Assembly (NCBI RefSeq): GCF_023256255.1
Contig: NZ_JAGDXD010000066.1
Span: forward strand, 1 to 64,000
From: Caldivirga sp.
Lineage (GTDB): Archaea > Thermoproteota > Thermoprotei > Thermoproteales > Thermocladiaceae
Direction of reading: 5' to 3'
DNA length: 64,000 nt
The stretch's first letter is position 1; each line of letters opens with the position of its first letter. Below, in pieces: positions 43,817 to 51,999 of this stretch. Both the position numbers and the translations under genes were made by a program. A model generated the notes under the pieces. The model saw only the letters and a list, made by a program, of their open reading frames with translations. It was not told the origin of the DNA and ran no database searches.

Positions 43817-45773
43817 CAAGATTAGGATCGGTGTATACGTATGCCATTGCGGTGGCAATATTTCTGACGTTGTTAATGTAAAGAGGGTTGTTGAGGAGGT
43901 ACGTAAGGAAAAGGATGTAGTTATTGCTAAGGATTTCATGTTCATGTGCTCTGAAGCTGGTCAGAAATTGATCGAGGATGACGTAAGAAGTGGTAGGGTA
44001 AATGCGGTGGTTGTTGCCTCATGTTCCCCAAGACTTCATGAGGCGACATTCAAGGCCGCAATAGCGAGGGCTGGTGGTAATCCGTATATGTATTACCATG
44101 TTGATATTAGGGAGGAGTGCTCATGGGTTCATGAGAATGATAAAGAAGAAGCCACGAATAAGGCTATAAGGCAAGTTAGAATGGCTATAGCCTACCTTAG
44201 GCATGCTGAGCCACTTAGTAAGGTAAGGGTAAGGTGTGAACAGTCAGTACTTGTAATTGGAGGGGGCATAGCTGGGTTAAGGGCTGCCTTAGATTTAGCT
44301 GAATCTGGCATTACTGTGCACCTTGTTGAACGTACCCCATTTCTCGGCGGCAATGCTGCCAAAATCGGTAAAATTAAGGTTTTCCCTTATGAGAAAACAG
44401 CCATTGAAATAGTTAGAGAACTTACACAAAAGCTTAGGATGATGAGCAACGTGTCAATATACACTAACGCTGAGGTGGAGGATGTGTCAGGGTATGTAGG
44501 CAACTTTGACGTTACTATTAAGGTGAATCCACGTTATTTTAAGGGCAAGTGTGACGAACAAGAGGTTGAGGAACTTAGAAGGGCATGTCCAAGGAAGACC
44601 CAGGATGAGTTTAGCTATGAGGTCTCCGAGAGGACTGCAATAATGCTTCCTCCGTTCAATGGCGCTTACCCTGAAATACCAGCGATAGATATTGCATTAT
44701 GTGATAAATGCAGTTTGTGTACTAAGGTGTGTGATAAGATTGATTTCTCTCAGAAGCCGCAGACTGTTCATCTAAGAGTTGGCGCAATAATCGTAGCCAC
44801 TGGGTTTAAACCATATAAGTCTCAAAAGGGTGAGTATGAGTATGGATCGCCTGACGTAATTACTCTCCAAGAGTTAGTGGGGATGATTAATAAATACGGT
44901 GATGTAATTATTAATGGTAAGAGACCGAGGAGTATAGCATTCATTTACTGCGTGGGAAGTAGGCAAAGGAGGGAGGAGGGCAAGAGTGTGAATGAGTACT
45001 GCTCTAGGTATTGCTGTATAGCCGCGCTAGATGTCGCGGTAGCTATTAAGGAGCTTTTGAAGGATGTTAAGATATATCATATAGTTAGGGATGTTAGGTC
45101 TTACGGTATAAATGAGTTATTGTATGAGGAAACGAGTAGGCAGGGGCAGGTTTTCGTAAAGTATGATGTTGATGAAGGTGAACCACAGATCGCATATGTT
45201 AATGATAAGCCTATTGTTAAGGTTAAGGATGTTTTAACTGAACACATGGAAATAGAGTTACCTGTTGATTTAGTAGTCCTTGTTACGGGCATGGAACCAT
45301 CAGATGGTACAGTGAATATTGCAGAGAAAATGAAAATATCTAAAGGCACTGATGGATTTCTCCAGGAGATTCATCCTAAACTTAGGCCTGTGGAGACAAT
45401 GCTAAATGGAATATTTATTGCAGGCACTGCGCAGGCACCACGTGGTATTAGTGAAACCTTAGCGTCCGCATCAGCAGCTGCGGCGAAAGCTATGTCACTT
45501 GTCCTGAAGGGATACACTGAGTTGGAACCATTTGTTGCTTTTGTTGACCAGGATAAATGTAAGGGTTCTGGATTATGCATAAGCGAATGCCCATATGGTG
45601 CTATCGTAATTAAGGATTATGCAGGTGGTAAGAAGGCGTGGGTAAATGAAGCGCTTTGTAAGGGTTGCGGGGCTTGTGCGGCCGTGTGCCCAAGTGGTGC
45701 CATTCAACTTAAGGGTCTTAGAAACGTGCAGATTGAGGATATGATAAAGGCGGCAGGTGGTTTCTATGTCTAG
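43803..45773 (+). CDS. qmoB: QmoB-like HdrA-family flavoprotein
   Basis: 656 residues. The N-terminal 140 residues form the HdrA module starting GVYVCHCGGNISDVVNVKRV, with the Cys-rich FMCSEAGQ and SCSPRLHEATFKAAI. An FAD motif SVLVIGGGIAGLRAALDLAE follows, then further Cys groups, and a C-terminal two-cluster ferredoxin (CKGSGLCISECP and CKGCGACAAVCP). Unlike Desulfovibrio QmoB there is no fused MvhD domain; that function is encoded by the 42022 gene. Translation is coupled to qmoA (14-nt overlap) and to the wHTH gene. Confidence 0.85.
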   Translation: MERNNKIRIGVYVCHCGGNISDVVNVKRVVEEVRKEKDVVIAKDFMFMCSEAGQKLIEDDVRSGRVNAVVVASCSPRLHEATFKAAIARAGGNPYMYYHVDIREECSWVHENDKEEATNKAIRQVRMAIAYLRHAEPLSKVRVRCEQSVLVIGGGIAGLRAALDLAESGITVHLVERTPFLGGNAAKIGKIKVFPYEKTAIEIVRELTQKLRMMSNVSIYTNAEVEDVSGYVGNFDVTIKVNPRYFKGKCDEQEVEELRRACPRKTQDEFSYEVSERTAIMLPPFNGAYPEIPAIDIALCDKCSLCTKVCDKIDFSQKPQTVHLRVGAIIVATGFKPYKSQKGEYEYGSPDVITLQELVGMINKYGDVIINGKRPRSIAFIYCVGSRQRREEGKSVNEYCSRYCCIAALDVAVAIKELLKDVKIYHIVRDVRSYGINELLYEETSRQGQVFVKYDVDEGEPQIAYVNDKPIVKVKDVLTEHMEIELPVDLVVLVTGMEPSDGTVNIAEKMKISKGTDGFLQEIHPKLRPVETMLNGIFIAGTAQAPRGISETLASASAAAAKAMSLVLKGYTELEPFVAFVDQDKCKGSGLCISECPYGAIVIKDYAGGKKAWVNEALCKGCGACAAVCPSGAIQLKGLRNVQIEDMIKAAGGFYV

Positions 45774-46059
45774 GAGAGAGCTTACGATAGATAAATTAAA
45801 GAAGGAGATGGGGATTCAGCCACCTAAGGAGCTTACGGAGTACGTTAGGGAAGTAACGACTATAAGAAGTAAAATAATTAATTGCCTAAGAAAGTATGGG
45901 GAATTAACAGTCAAGGATATTTCCCTAAAGATGAGTATACCAGAGAATGTAGTCCTCTGGCACCTTATGACAATGTTCAAGTACGGCTTGATTGAACCAA
46001 CCGAAAAGACTGATGATGGTTATTACAGGTATAGACTGAAGGGTGAGACTCATGGCTAA
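45766..46059 (+). CDS. Winged-helix protein inside the Qmo-type operon
   Basis: 97 residues from ATG 45766; a GGTGGT Shine-Dalgarno within the end of qmoB favours this over GTG 45757. Residues 30-90 form a winged helix: SKIINCLRKYGELTVKDISL, MSIPENVVLWHLMTMFKYGLIE and a wing GYYRYRLK. It overlaps both neighbours, so it is co-made with the complex. Possible roles: an autoregulator of the operon sensing redox or sulfur state, or a structural partner. No Cys is present, so direct iron-sulfur sensing is unlikely. Confidence 0.8.
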   Translation: MSRRELTIDKLKKEMGIQPPKELTEYVREVTTIRSKIINCLRKYGELTVKDISLKMSIPENVVLWHLMTMFKYGLIEPTEKTDDGYYRYRLKGETHG

Positions 46060-47182
46060 GGTAAATCCTAAATTAATAAATGAGTTGAAGGAGCTTGGGG
46101 CATTCGATATATCGGCTTGCTATAGTTGTGGCATTTGTACAGTAACCTGTCCCTTAGTCCAAGAGGGGCATGAGTTCCCAAGGAAGATAATAAGGTACGC
46201 AATCCTCGGTCTTGAAGATAAGCTTGTCTCAAGTACTGAGCCTTGGCTATGTTATTACTGTGGCGAGTGTACACAATCATGCCCAAGGGGTGCGGACCCA
46301 GCGGGCTTCATGATGGCTACGAGAAGGTACTTGACAACTCGTTATGATCAAACTGGATTCTCGAAGAGACTCTATAAATCAAGGTTCATTGAATTCATTT
46401 CAGCTGCACTACTCTTCGCTCTCACAGTTTCAGTTATTTACCTCCTTCATGGGCCAATAGTTCTCTCAAAAGTTGACCTAGACTCCTTCCTACCAACACA
46501 CCTAGTTGAGTTAGGTGACCTAGTGATACTAGTGGTGCTTTCGGGTCTTTTATTGGCTAACATTTACAGGATGTATAGATTCACAGTTTCAGCTAAGGGT
46601 ATTCCTTTCTTAGTGCATATAAAGGAGTTCATAAGGACAGTGGTACCGCATTTCCTTACCCAAGTTAGGATGCTGAAGTGTAGTAGAAACACCATAAACT
46701 GGATTATGCATGTATTGATCGTGTACGGTTACGCGACAATATTCATACTAGTGGTGGTTTTCTTACCTCTATTTCAAACAAACATTATTTACCCAATATA
46801 TAACCCAGTAAGGTTAGGTGGGTATTTAGCATCTGCAGCATTAATAGTAGGGGCAGGTTACGGAATCTATGGCCGTATAAGGAAGAACACATTGGTAAGG
46901 CAATACTCCCACTCAACTGATTGGCTCTTCCTAACATTACTATACCTCACCATAGTTTCAGGCATACTTATTGATGTGTTCAAGTACCTTAACCTACCCC
47001 TGGAAACATACGTAATATACACCATTCACTTAGGCTTCGTGACACCACTACTAGTACTGGAGGTGCCGTTTGCGAAATGGTCACATTTAGCCTACAGACC
47101 CTTAGCAATATACTTCACTAGACTTAATGATATCGCTAAGACAAAAAGCGAAGCCCACATATTAGTTAAGGTGAGTAATTAA
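46052..47182 (+). CDS. qmoC: QmoC-like fusion of HdrC ferredoxin and cytochrome b membrane domain
   Basis: 376 residues from ATG 46052 (GGGTGAGA Shine-Dalgarno; GTG 46043 is the alternative). Two [4Fe-4S] sites CYSCGICTVTCP and CYYCGECTQSCP lie in the first 90 residues, the HdrC-like part. From residue about 115 there are five or six membrane helices (AALLFALTVSVIYLLHG, LVILVVLSGLLLANI, VYGYATIFILVVVFLP, GGYLASAALIVGAGYG, LFLTLLYLTIVSG and a last one), with His residues suited to heme b. The fold resembles NarI/DsrM-type cytochromes. This subunit would exchange electrons with the quinone pool. Confidence 0.88.
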   Translation: MAKVNPKLINELKELGAFDISACYSCGICTVTCPLVQEGHEFPRKIIRYAILGLEDKLVSSTEPWLCYYCGECTQSCPRGADPAGFMMATRRYLTTRYDQTGFSKRLYKSRFIEFISAALLFALTVSVIYLLHGPIVLSKVDLDSFLPTHLVELGDLVILVVLSGLLLANIYRMYRFTVSAKGIPFLVHIKEFIRTVVPHFLTQVRMLKCSRNTINWIMHVLIVYGYATIFILVVVFLPLFQTNIIYPIYNPVRLGGYLASAALIVGAGYGIYGRIRKNTLVRQYSHSTDWLFLTLLYLTIVSGILIDVFKYLNLPLETYVIYTIHLGFVTPLLVLEVPFAKWSHLAYRPLAIYFTRLNDIAKTKSEAHILVKVSN

Positions 47183-47281
47183 ACCTGCTTTATTGCCAAA
47201 GTATATGTCATTAAACTTCACGCTTACTGGCTTAGAAACATACGGCCGCATTCTTTAACTGGAGGGATTAGGATTAACATG

Positions 47282-47595
47282 GGCCCAACCCCCACCCCAC
47301 TACTGATTAGCCTCAGCCGTAGCCATAGGCCCATGCTCGGGCCAGTAGACCCCTGAACACGCCCACCCCGGCTTAGGGCCGCTCCCTCCCGGGCCTAACC
47401 CGGTTCACCGGAGCCCCACTACCCACAGCCCTACGGCTGTAGGCGTGGGTAGTGGACGTCTCAGGGGGCTGGCCTTCATGGCGGTGCCCATGGCCCGACA
47501 CTGGACTAACCAGTAGCGGAGTGGAGTTTCGGCCTCCGTTTACCTACGGCCCTCATTGAGAGGGGGAGGGGTGGCGCCCCTCCAGGCCTGGCCCG
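47282..47595 (-). ncRNA. Signal recognition particle RNA (7S RNA)
   Basis: A 310-nt G+C-rich block in AT-rich surroundings. On the minus strand it contains the SRP helix 8 region at about 47369-47405: GTGAACCGGG, then TTAGGCCC, tetraloop GGGA, then GGGAGCGGCCC. This aligns with the universal archaeal pattern (GTGAACCCGGTCAGGTCC, GGAA, GGAAGCAGCC). G-rich 5' and 3' ends can pair as helix 1. A TATA element GTTAAAAAGC (47614-47623 plus) lies about 25 nt before the proposed 5' end. End positions are estimates. It binds SRP54 and SRP19 for membrane-protein targeting. Confidence 0.9.
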
Positions 47596-47715
47596 GTTTG
47601 AATGTGTGGTGAGCTTTTTAACTCTTACTTGTTGAGGAGTCAATATAGTTTATGTTAAACTATTTATGAGTATTGGTTTAAGGAAAAACTATTAAAGTAC
47701 CCTTGCCTATTGCTG

Positions 47716-48834
47716 ATGGAGTTGAGGATGAGTGACTCAATTGATGCGTCAATAGTAGTACCGACGCTTAATGAGGCTGATAATGTAGGTAGACTCATTG
47801 AGGAATTAGCCAGCAACATTAAGGGTATTAATTATGAGGTGATAATTGTTGATGATGGGTCAACTGACGGTACTGTTAAGGTTGCCGAGGAGACTGCTAG
47901 GAGGCTTGGGGTTAACCTTAAGGTTATTGAGAGGGGTAGGAGACTTGGCTTATCAAGCGCGGTAATAGATGGTATAAGGGCTAGTAGAGGAGGCATAATT
48001 GTGGTGATGGATGCTGACCTACAGCACCCACCATCTGTAGTACCGAAGCTAATTGAGGCCGTCTCCAACGGGGCTGATGTAGCGGTTGCGTCTAGGTACA
48101 TTAAGGGTGGTGGGATAGCCGGTAATTGGCCCCTCCTGAGGAGGATAATAAGCCGTGGAGCAGTTACCTTAGCCCACATACTGGTGCCTACAGCCAGGGA
48201 TGTTAAGGATCCTGTCTCAGGTTTCTTCGCAGTGAAGAGGAGTGCCGTATGTCTAGGTAAGCCCCACGGCGACTACAAGATCCTGCTCGACATACTTGCC
48301 CTCTGCAGGGTTAGGAGGATTGCGGAGGTTCCCTACGTTTTTAGGACTAGGGAGGCTGGCTCATCTAAGTTAGGCACTAAGCAAATAATAAACTACGTTA
48401 AGCAGATTGCCTCAATATCATTAAGCCTACTTTCCCTAAGTGGTTATAGACCTATTAAGTTTGCCATTGTTGGTGTAATAGGCTTATTCGTATCGGAGCT
48501 TGTGCTTCACGTATTCTGGAGGATGCTTGGGTTAGCATACTTCATATCCCTAATACCAGCCATTGAGGCGGGGGTTGTTAATAACTTTACCCTAAACAAG
48601 GTGTGGACTTTTAAGGACAGGTCAGTGGGTTACTGGGTGGGGTTAGGTAAGTACCATGTAGCCAGTTTAACCGGAACAGCTGTAACATATGCTGTGACGA
48701 ACCTGCTTCACTACGTTCTCGGCGTGAACGGTTACGTAGCATACATAATAGGAGTTATATTCGGCTTCATAGCCAACTACATTATGGCTGAGATTTACGT
48801 CTTCAAATACCATCACGCAGGTACCAGTAGTTAG
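47716..48834 (+). CDS. DPM1-like GT2 glycosyltransferase fused to GtrA membrane domain
   Basis: 372 residues from ATG 47716, about 25 nt after TATA-like TATTAAAG; in-frame TTG 47710 is too close to the promoter. Residues 1-230 are a dolichol-phosphate mannosyltransferase-like GT2 domain: SIVVPTLNEADNVG, VDDGSTDGT, and VVMDADLQHPP with the DxD metal site. The last 130 residues carry four membrane helices of the GtrA type. Such fusions transfer mannose or glucose from a nucleotide sugar to a polyprenyl phosphate for protein N-glycosylation or lipid decoration. Confidence 0.9.
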   Translation: MELRMSDSIDASIVVPTLNEADNVGRLIEELASNIKGINYEVIIVDDGSTDGTVKVAEETARRLGVNLKVIERGRRLGLSSAVIDGIRASRGGIIVVMDADLQHPPSVVPKLIEAVSNGADVAVASRYIKGGGIAGNWPLLRRIISRGAVTLAHILVPTARDVKDPVSGFFAVKRSAVCLGKPHGDYKILLDILALCRVRRIAEVPYVFRTREAGSSKLGTKQIINYVKQIASISLSLLSLSGYRPIKFAIVGVIGLFVSELVLHVFWRMLGLAYFISLIPAIEAGVVNNFTLNKVWTFKDRSVGYWVGLGKYHVASLTGTAVTYAVTNLLHYVLGVNGYVAYIIGVIFGFIANYIMAEIYVFKYHHAGTSS

Positions 48835-49045
48835 TTACTCCACCCCTTAAGCATGAGGGTGCTTGCTCCACTACTCTAACTGAACCTTCAATACCCTAAC
48901 GCCTAAGCACTAGCATAAGCCCTAAACCTCACAGTGAACATAAGGGGTAAGTACTTGGGGCAAAAGTATCTCAAGCCTTACCCCAGTCATAGAGAAAGGA
49001 TTTTTAATGTAATAGTAATAACCTTTAAAAGCGTTAACATTATTG

Positions 49046-49618
49046 ATGCTTGTGGCCAACAATAAGAGGGGCTGTGACCCAGTAAGCATTAGGCTTGAGG
49101 CCGAGGATTTTAGACTATGGTATACTAAGTTCAGGGATGTTATAAGCGACTTAAGCCTAGTTAGGAGAGTGTCCTCAATAGTGTATAACCTCCTCAACCA
49201 AGGCTGCAGTGAGGAGGAAGTTGTTAAGGCTGTTGAGGATATTTTAAGGAACCTTAACGTAGACCCATTAATGATTAAGAGGGGGGAATTCCAGGGACTT
49301 AGAGGTGACGTAGTTGAGGTTTTAAAGGTAGTATTCCCGAATGCGATACAGGAGACTAAACCACCCTTCTTCATCAATGAGAGGAATAAGAGGGGGAAGA
49401 GCCAGCAACCTCCAGTTAATAGACAGGTGAAGAAGGCTGTTAGGCGTACTTTAAGAATTAGAGGCACTGAGGCGCTCTCCTGGATAATACTAGGAGTATC
49501 CTCAATCACAGCAATAATATCCCTGGTAATTAACAATAAGCTAATACTGGGTATAAGCTCATCGCTAGCCTTAATATTCCTCATAGTGGCATTAATGGCA
49601 CACATACGCATGATATGA
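49046..49618 (+). CDS. Hypothetical protein with two C-terminal membrane helices
   Basis: 190 residues from ATG 49046 (TATA-like CTTTAAAAGC at 49022-49031). The N-terminal 100 residues are soluble and helical (a RLWYTKFRDVISDLSLVRRV stretch, then EEEVVKAVEDILRNLNVD), followed by a basic linker and two membrane helices (WIILGVSSITAIISLVI and LILGISSSLALIFLIVAL) close to the end. No motif recognised. A tail-anchored cytoplasmic domain that binds a partner is a fair structural guess; function unknown. Confidence 0.6.
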   Translation: MLVANNKRGCDPVSIRLEAEDFRLWYTKFRDVISDLSLVRRVSSIVYNLLNQGCSEEEVVKAVEDILRNLNVDPLMIKRGEFQGLRGDVVEVLKVVFPNAIQETKPPFFINERNKRGKSQQPPVNRQVKKAVRRTLRIRGTEALSWIILGVSSITAIISLVINNKLILGISSSLALIFLIVALMAHIRMI

Positions 49619-49689
49619 GCCTTATGAATGCTTATGATACCTATTTGATACTGTATGATTTTAAATCCCTAAACGCTCTTTCAGTATAA

Positions 49690-49830
49690 GGACGAAGTAA
49701 GAGTTCGGTCTTCATTGTGGTTAGTAGTTACTTGGCCTCATTACTCCTCCCCCTCGGGGACGCGGGGTTTCATTGGGTGCCTTCCCCAATACCCACTCAC
49801 AAGCCCCACAACGGCACCCTCCAATTAAGA
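49690..49830 (+). ncRNA. Candidate structured noncoding RNA
   Basis: An isolated G+C-rich stretch (about 49745-49825) inside a 512-bp AT-rich gap with no long ORF. A TATA-like TTTTAAATCC at 49659-49668 could start a plus-strand transcript near 49690. Hairpins: TCCCC (49748-49752) with GGGGA (49756-49760); ATTGGG (49772-49777) with CCCAAT (49785-49790), which excludes the alternative pairing of GGGTGCC (49775-49781) with GGCACCC (49813-49819). It matches no RNA family I know; RNase P conserved boxes are absent. Strand is uncertain. Confidence 0.4.
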
Positions 49831-50003
49831 GTCCATGAATTTTAGCTTACCTTGCATTAAAGGATTAAACGTAATTAAAAATTAATGAGTAATTACGTAA
49901 AAATATTACAGACAGAGGAAGAATGGGGAATGATGAATACAGTAGAAGGGTGAGACTTGTCGCTCGTTTTTATCATTATACTTAAAGCTCACTCCTCAAG
50001 TAA

Positions 50004-50108
50004 ATGAAGTCTGGTAAACTAAGAATAGTGAATTCAAGAATTAGTTTCAGTTACTTAGGCAGGAGGCTTAATAATGCTTTTAAGTTAAATCTATCCAAAA
50101 GTAATTAA
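50004..50108 (+). CDS. Candidate basic 34-residue mini-protein
   Basis: ATG 50004 to TAA 50108; product MKSGKLRIVNSRISFSY then a basic GRRLNNAFKLNLSKSN tail, net positive with nine Lys/Arg. A TATA-like ACTTAAAG (49979-49986) lies about 22-25 nt before the ATG, the leaderless spacing typical of this window. The stop overlaps the promoter of the roadblock gene. No family recognised; could be chance. Confidence 0.35.
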   Translation: MKSGKLRIVNSRISFSYLGRRLNNAFKLNLSKSN

Positions 50109-50130
50109 AGTTAGTATCAGTAATACCTTA

Positions 50131-50535
50131 GTGAAGCAGGGAAAGGGCCTAGTTAATGAACTTAATGACTTACTTGAGTCTTACCTGAGGGATATGGAGG
50201 GGGATGTGGTAAGTGTGGTGATATCGGATATTAATGGTTTACCAATAGCATATAAGTCTGTAATTAACCTGGATGTTGATTCACTATCAGCATTATGTGC
50301 CTTGGCCATTAACCATATGCAGAAGATTAGTAGTGAGACTAAGCTAGGTGATGTTGAGTACATAATAGTAAGCTATAGTGGTTACGTACTTTACATTGAG
50401 CACATTTATGGTGACTTACTACTCATAGTGGTTACTAATAGGGATGCTAACATGGGCTTAATAACATATGTAACAAGCAGGTATGCTGAGCACATAAGTA
50501 ATTTAATAAAGTCTGCAAAGGATTCCAACGATTGA
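50131..50535 (+). CDS. Roadblock/LC7-domain protein
   Basis: 134 residues from GTG 50131, about 26 nt after the TATA-like TAATTAAAG (50102-50110). The roadblock fold is recognisable: an N-terminal helix LVNELNDLLESYLRDMEG, strand VVSVVISDINGLPIAYKSV, helix SLSALCALAINHMQKISSET, and a strand pair EYIIVSYSGYVLYIEHIYGD with LLIVVTNRDANMGL before the last helix. Archaeal roadblock proteins act as scaffolds or GTPase regulators. No GTPase gene is adjacent. Confidence 0.85.
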   Translation: MKQGKGLVNELNDLLESYLRDMEGDVVSVVISDINGLPIAYKSVINLDVDSLSALCALAINHMQKISSETKLGDVEYIIVSYSGYVLYIEHIYGDLLLIVVTNRDANMGLITYVTSRYAEHISNLIKSAKDSND

Positions 50536-50723
50536 TAATAATTAATGGCGATACTGAGAATCCTTTATATTGATGTTTATATAGGGATTAGTAATGAGCT
50601 GAATTCTATCATAGTTTATTTTCCTATTATTCCTAACTATTAAATGCAAATAATGTAGTGAATTGAACCTTAATGCGAACACTATAGAAAATCTTAAAAA
50701 ATAATAAAATATTAACTGAATTG

Positions 50724-51276
50724 GTGAGGTTAAGGAACGTGAAGGTCTGGATAATGATTATCATTATTATGATATTATTAGCACTACACTTGGGTGCTCC
50801 TCAATGGATTAAAGTTTCAGCCATCACCATGTCTCCAAGTACTCGCACTACTTATAATCAAAATCTAAATCTTAACTAAATATAATTGCCCACATTACTT
50901 AAACATAACCCAAAATTCAGCAACGTTCTCACTATGCTCAATACCTAAGGCCTTCTCTCTCAGTCAACTTCAAGTAGACTTCATTTATAATGGTACAGGG
51001 TACACTGTTTCCTCTAACGGTACAGCAACCATGTATCCCGGATATAGTATGATATTTAACTTAACTCTCCATAATAAATCAATGATAGTTGCCTTTGCAT
51101 GGGCTCCACCATGTAATATGAATCTCGGTTTACCCTGCTTCACAGGGCTTACCCTACCTTCGCCTAACTCACTTTCAGTATTCAATGGTACGGTAACCAT
51201 GAATTGGTACATTAAGGATCGCACCCTCTACCTAACCGTGCTGCTTAAGAATCTAAGTAACAATACCTCTCATTAG
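50724..51276 (+). pseudogene. Secreted or membrane-anchored protein gene with a frameshift
   Basis: GTG 50724 opens a 51-codon frame with a strong N-terminal hydrophobic helix (VWIMIIIIMILLALHLG) that stops at TAA 50877. The next frame is open from just before this stop, without a start codon, through CPHYLNITQNSATFSLCSIP and a Thr/Asn-rich beta-like domain (VDFIYNGTGYTVSSNGTAT, MIFNLTLHNKS, NWYIKDRTLYLTVLLKNLSN) to TAG 51276. Several N-glycosylation sites suit an extracellular protein. One missing base in the AT-rich run near 50865-50880 would fuse them into about 184 residues. Family unknown. Confidence 0.65.
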
Positions 51277-51335
51277 TTAATTACTCGTCTTATTTGCCTT
51301 TAAGAGCATCCCTAAGATCATTGATTATCTGCATC

Positions 51336-51920
51336 TTAGTGACCACTTTTTGCTATTGCTTCTAATAATGTATCTATTCTCTTATTAGTTTCATCTATAC
51401 GCCTGTTAATGCGTTCCTCCATGCCTCCTATTAGCTTTAGAACTTCATCAATCCTCTTATTTGTCTCATCAATCCTCCTATTAGTATCCTCCACCCTTCT
51501 ACTAACTTCATCAATTCTGGCACTTAATGACTTACCAATGTCATCAATCTTGGCATTTAATGACTTATCAATGTCATTAATCCTAGCATTTAATGAATCC
51601 ATGCGCTTATTAATGCGTTCCTCCATATCCCCCATTAGCCTTAGGATCTCATCAATCCTCTTATTCGTTTCATCAATCCTCCTATAAACATCGTTAATTT
51701 TAACGTCAATTTTAGCATCAAGTGCATCAATGCGTTTATTTAATGCATCAGTAATGGCATCTAGTCTCTTATTTGCCTCATCAATACGCCTATTAGTTTC
51801 ACGAAACATCCCAATCATTAAGACCACTAAATCCTCAATACTCAATTTCTTACCATCCTCAATCTTCTTAAGTACAGTCTCCAAAGCCTTATCAACAATG
51901 GGGCCAACAATAGACTCCAC
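51336..51920 (-). CDS. Long coiled-coil protein with internal repeats
   Basis: 194 residues from GTG 51920. After an N-terminal helical cap (VDKALETVLKKIEDGKKLS, then an EDLVVLMIGMF segment) the protein is a continuous heptad coiled coil. RRIDETNKRIDE, followed by L-x-L-(I/M)-G-x-MEERIN, occurs twice about 70 residues apart, and NARINDIDKSLNAKIDDIGK is a shorter tandem. Similar coiled coils are common in Thermoproteales, often next to nuclease-like genes. No catalytic motif. TATA-like GTTTTTAACT lies about 25 nt upstream. It presumably oligomerises; partner unknown. Confidence 0.75.
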   Translation of the reverse strand: MESIVGPIVDKALETVLKKIEDGKKLSIEDLVVLMIGMFRETNRRIDEANKRLDAITDALNKRIDALDAKIDVKINDVYRRIDETNKRIDEILRLMGDMEERINKRMDSLNARINDIDKSLNAKIDDIGKSLSARIDEVSRRVEDTNRRIDETNKRIDEVLKLIGGMEERINRRIDETNKRIDTLLEAIAKSGH

Positions 51921-51999
51921 AGTAATTAAGAGGTTAAGTAGTTAAAAACCTTGCCTAACCTAATACGTAATATACCCATGTAGTTGAATGCAGTAATAG

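Noticed and set aside
48922-49611. Long open frame on the minus strand opposite the 49046 gene
   Set aside because: Ser/Thr/Leu-rich antisense shadow; the plus-strand frame has a promoter, plausible helices and membrane segments, while this one lacks all of these.
49690-49830. Identification of the G+C-rich island as the minimal RNase P RNA of Thermoproteales
   Set aside because: None of the conserved RNase P boxes (GAGGAAAGTC, ACAGAA) is visible on either strand.
50545-50643. 32-codon ORF after the roadblock gene
   Set aside because: No promoter or Shine-Dalgarno at a usable distance and composition typical of AT-rich noncoding DNA.
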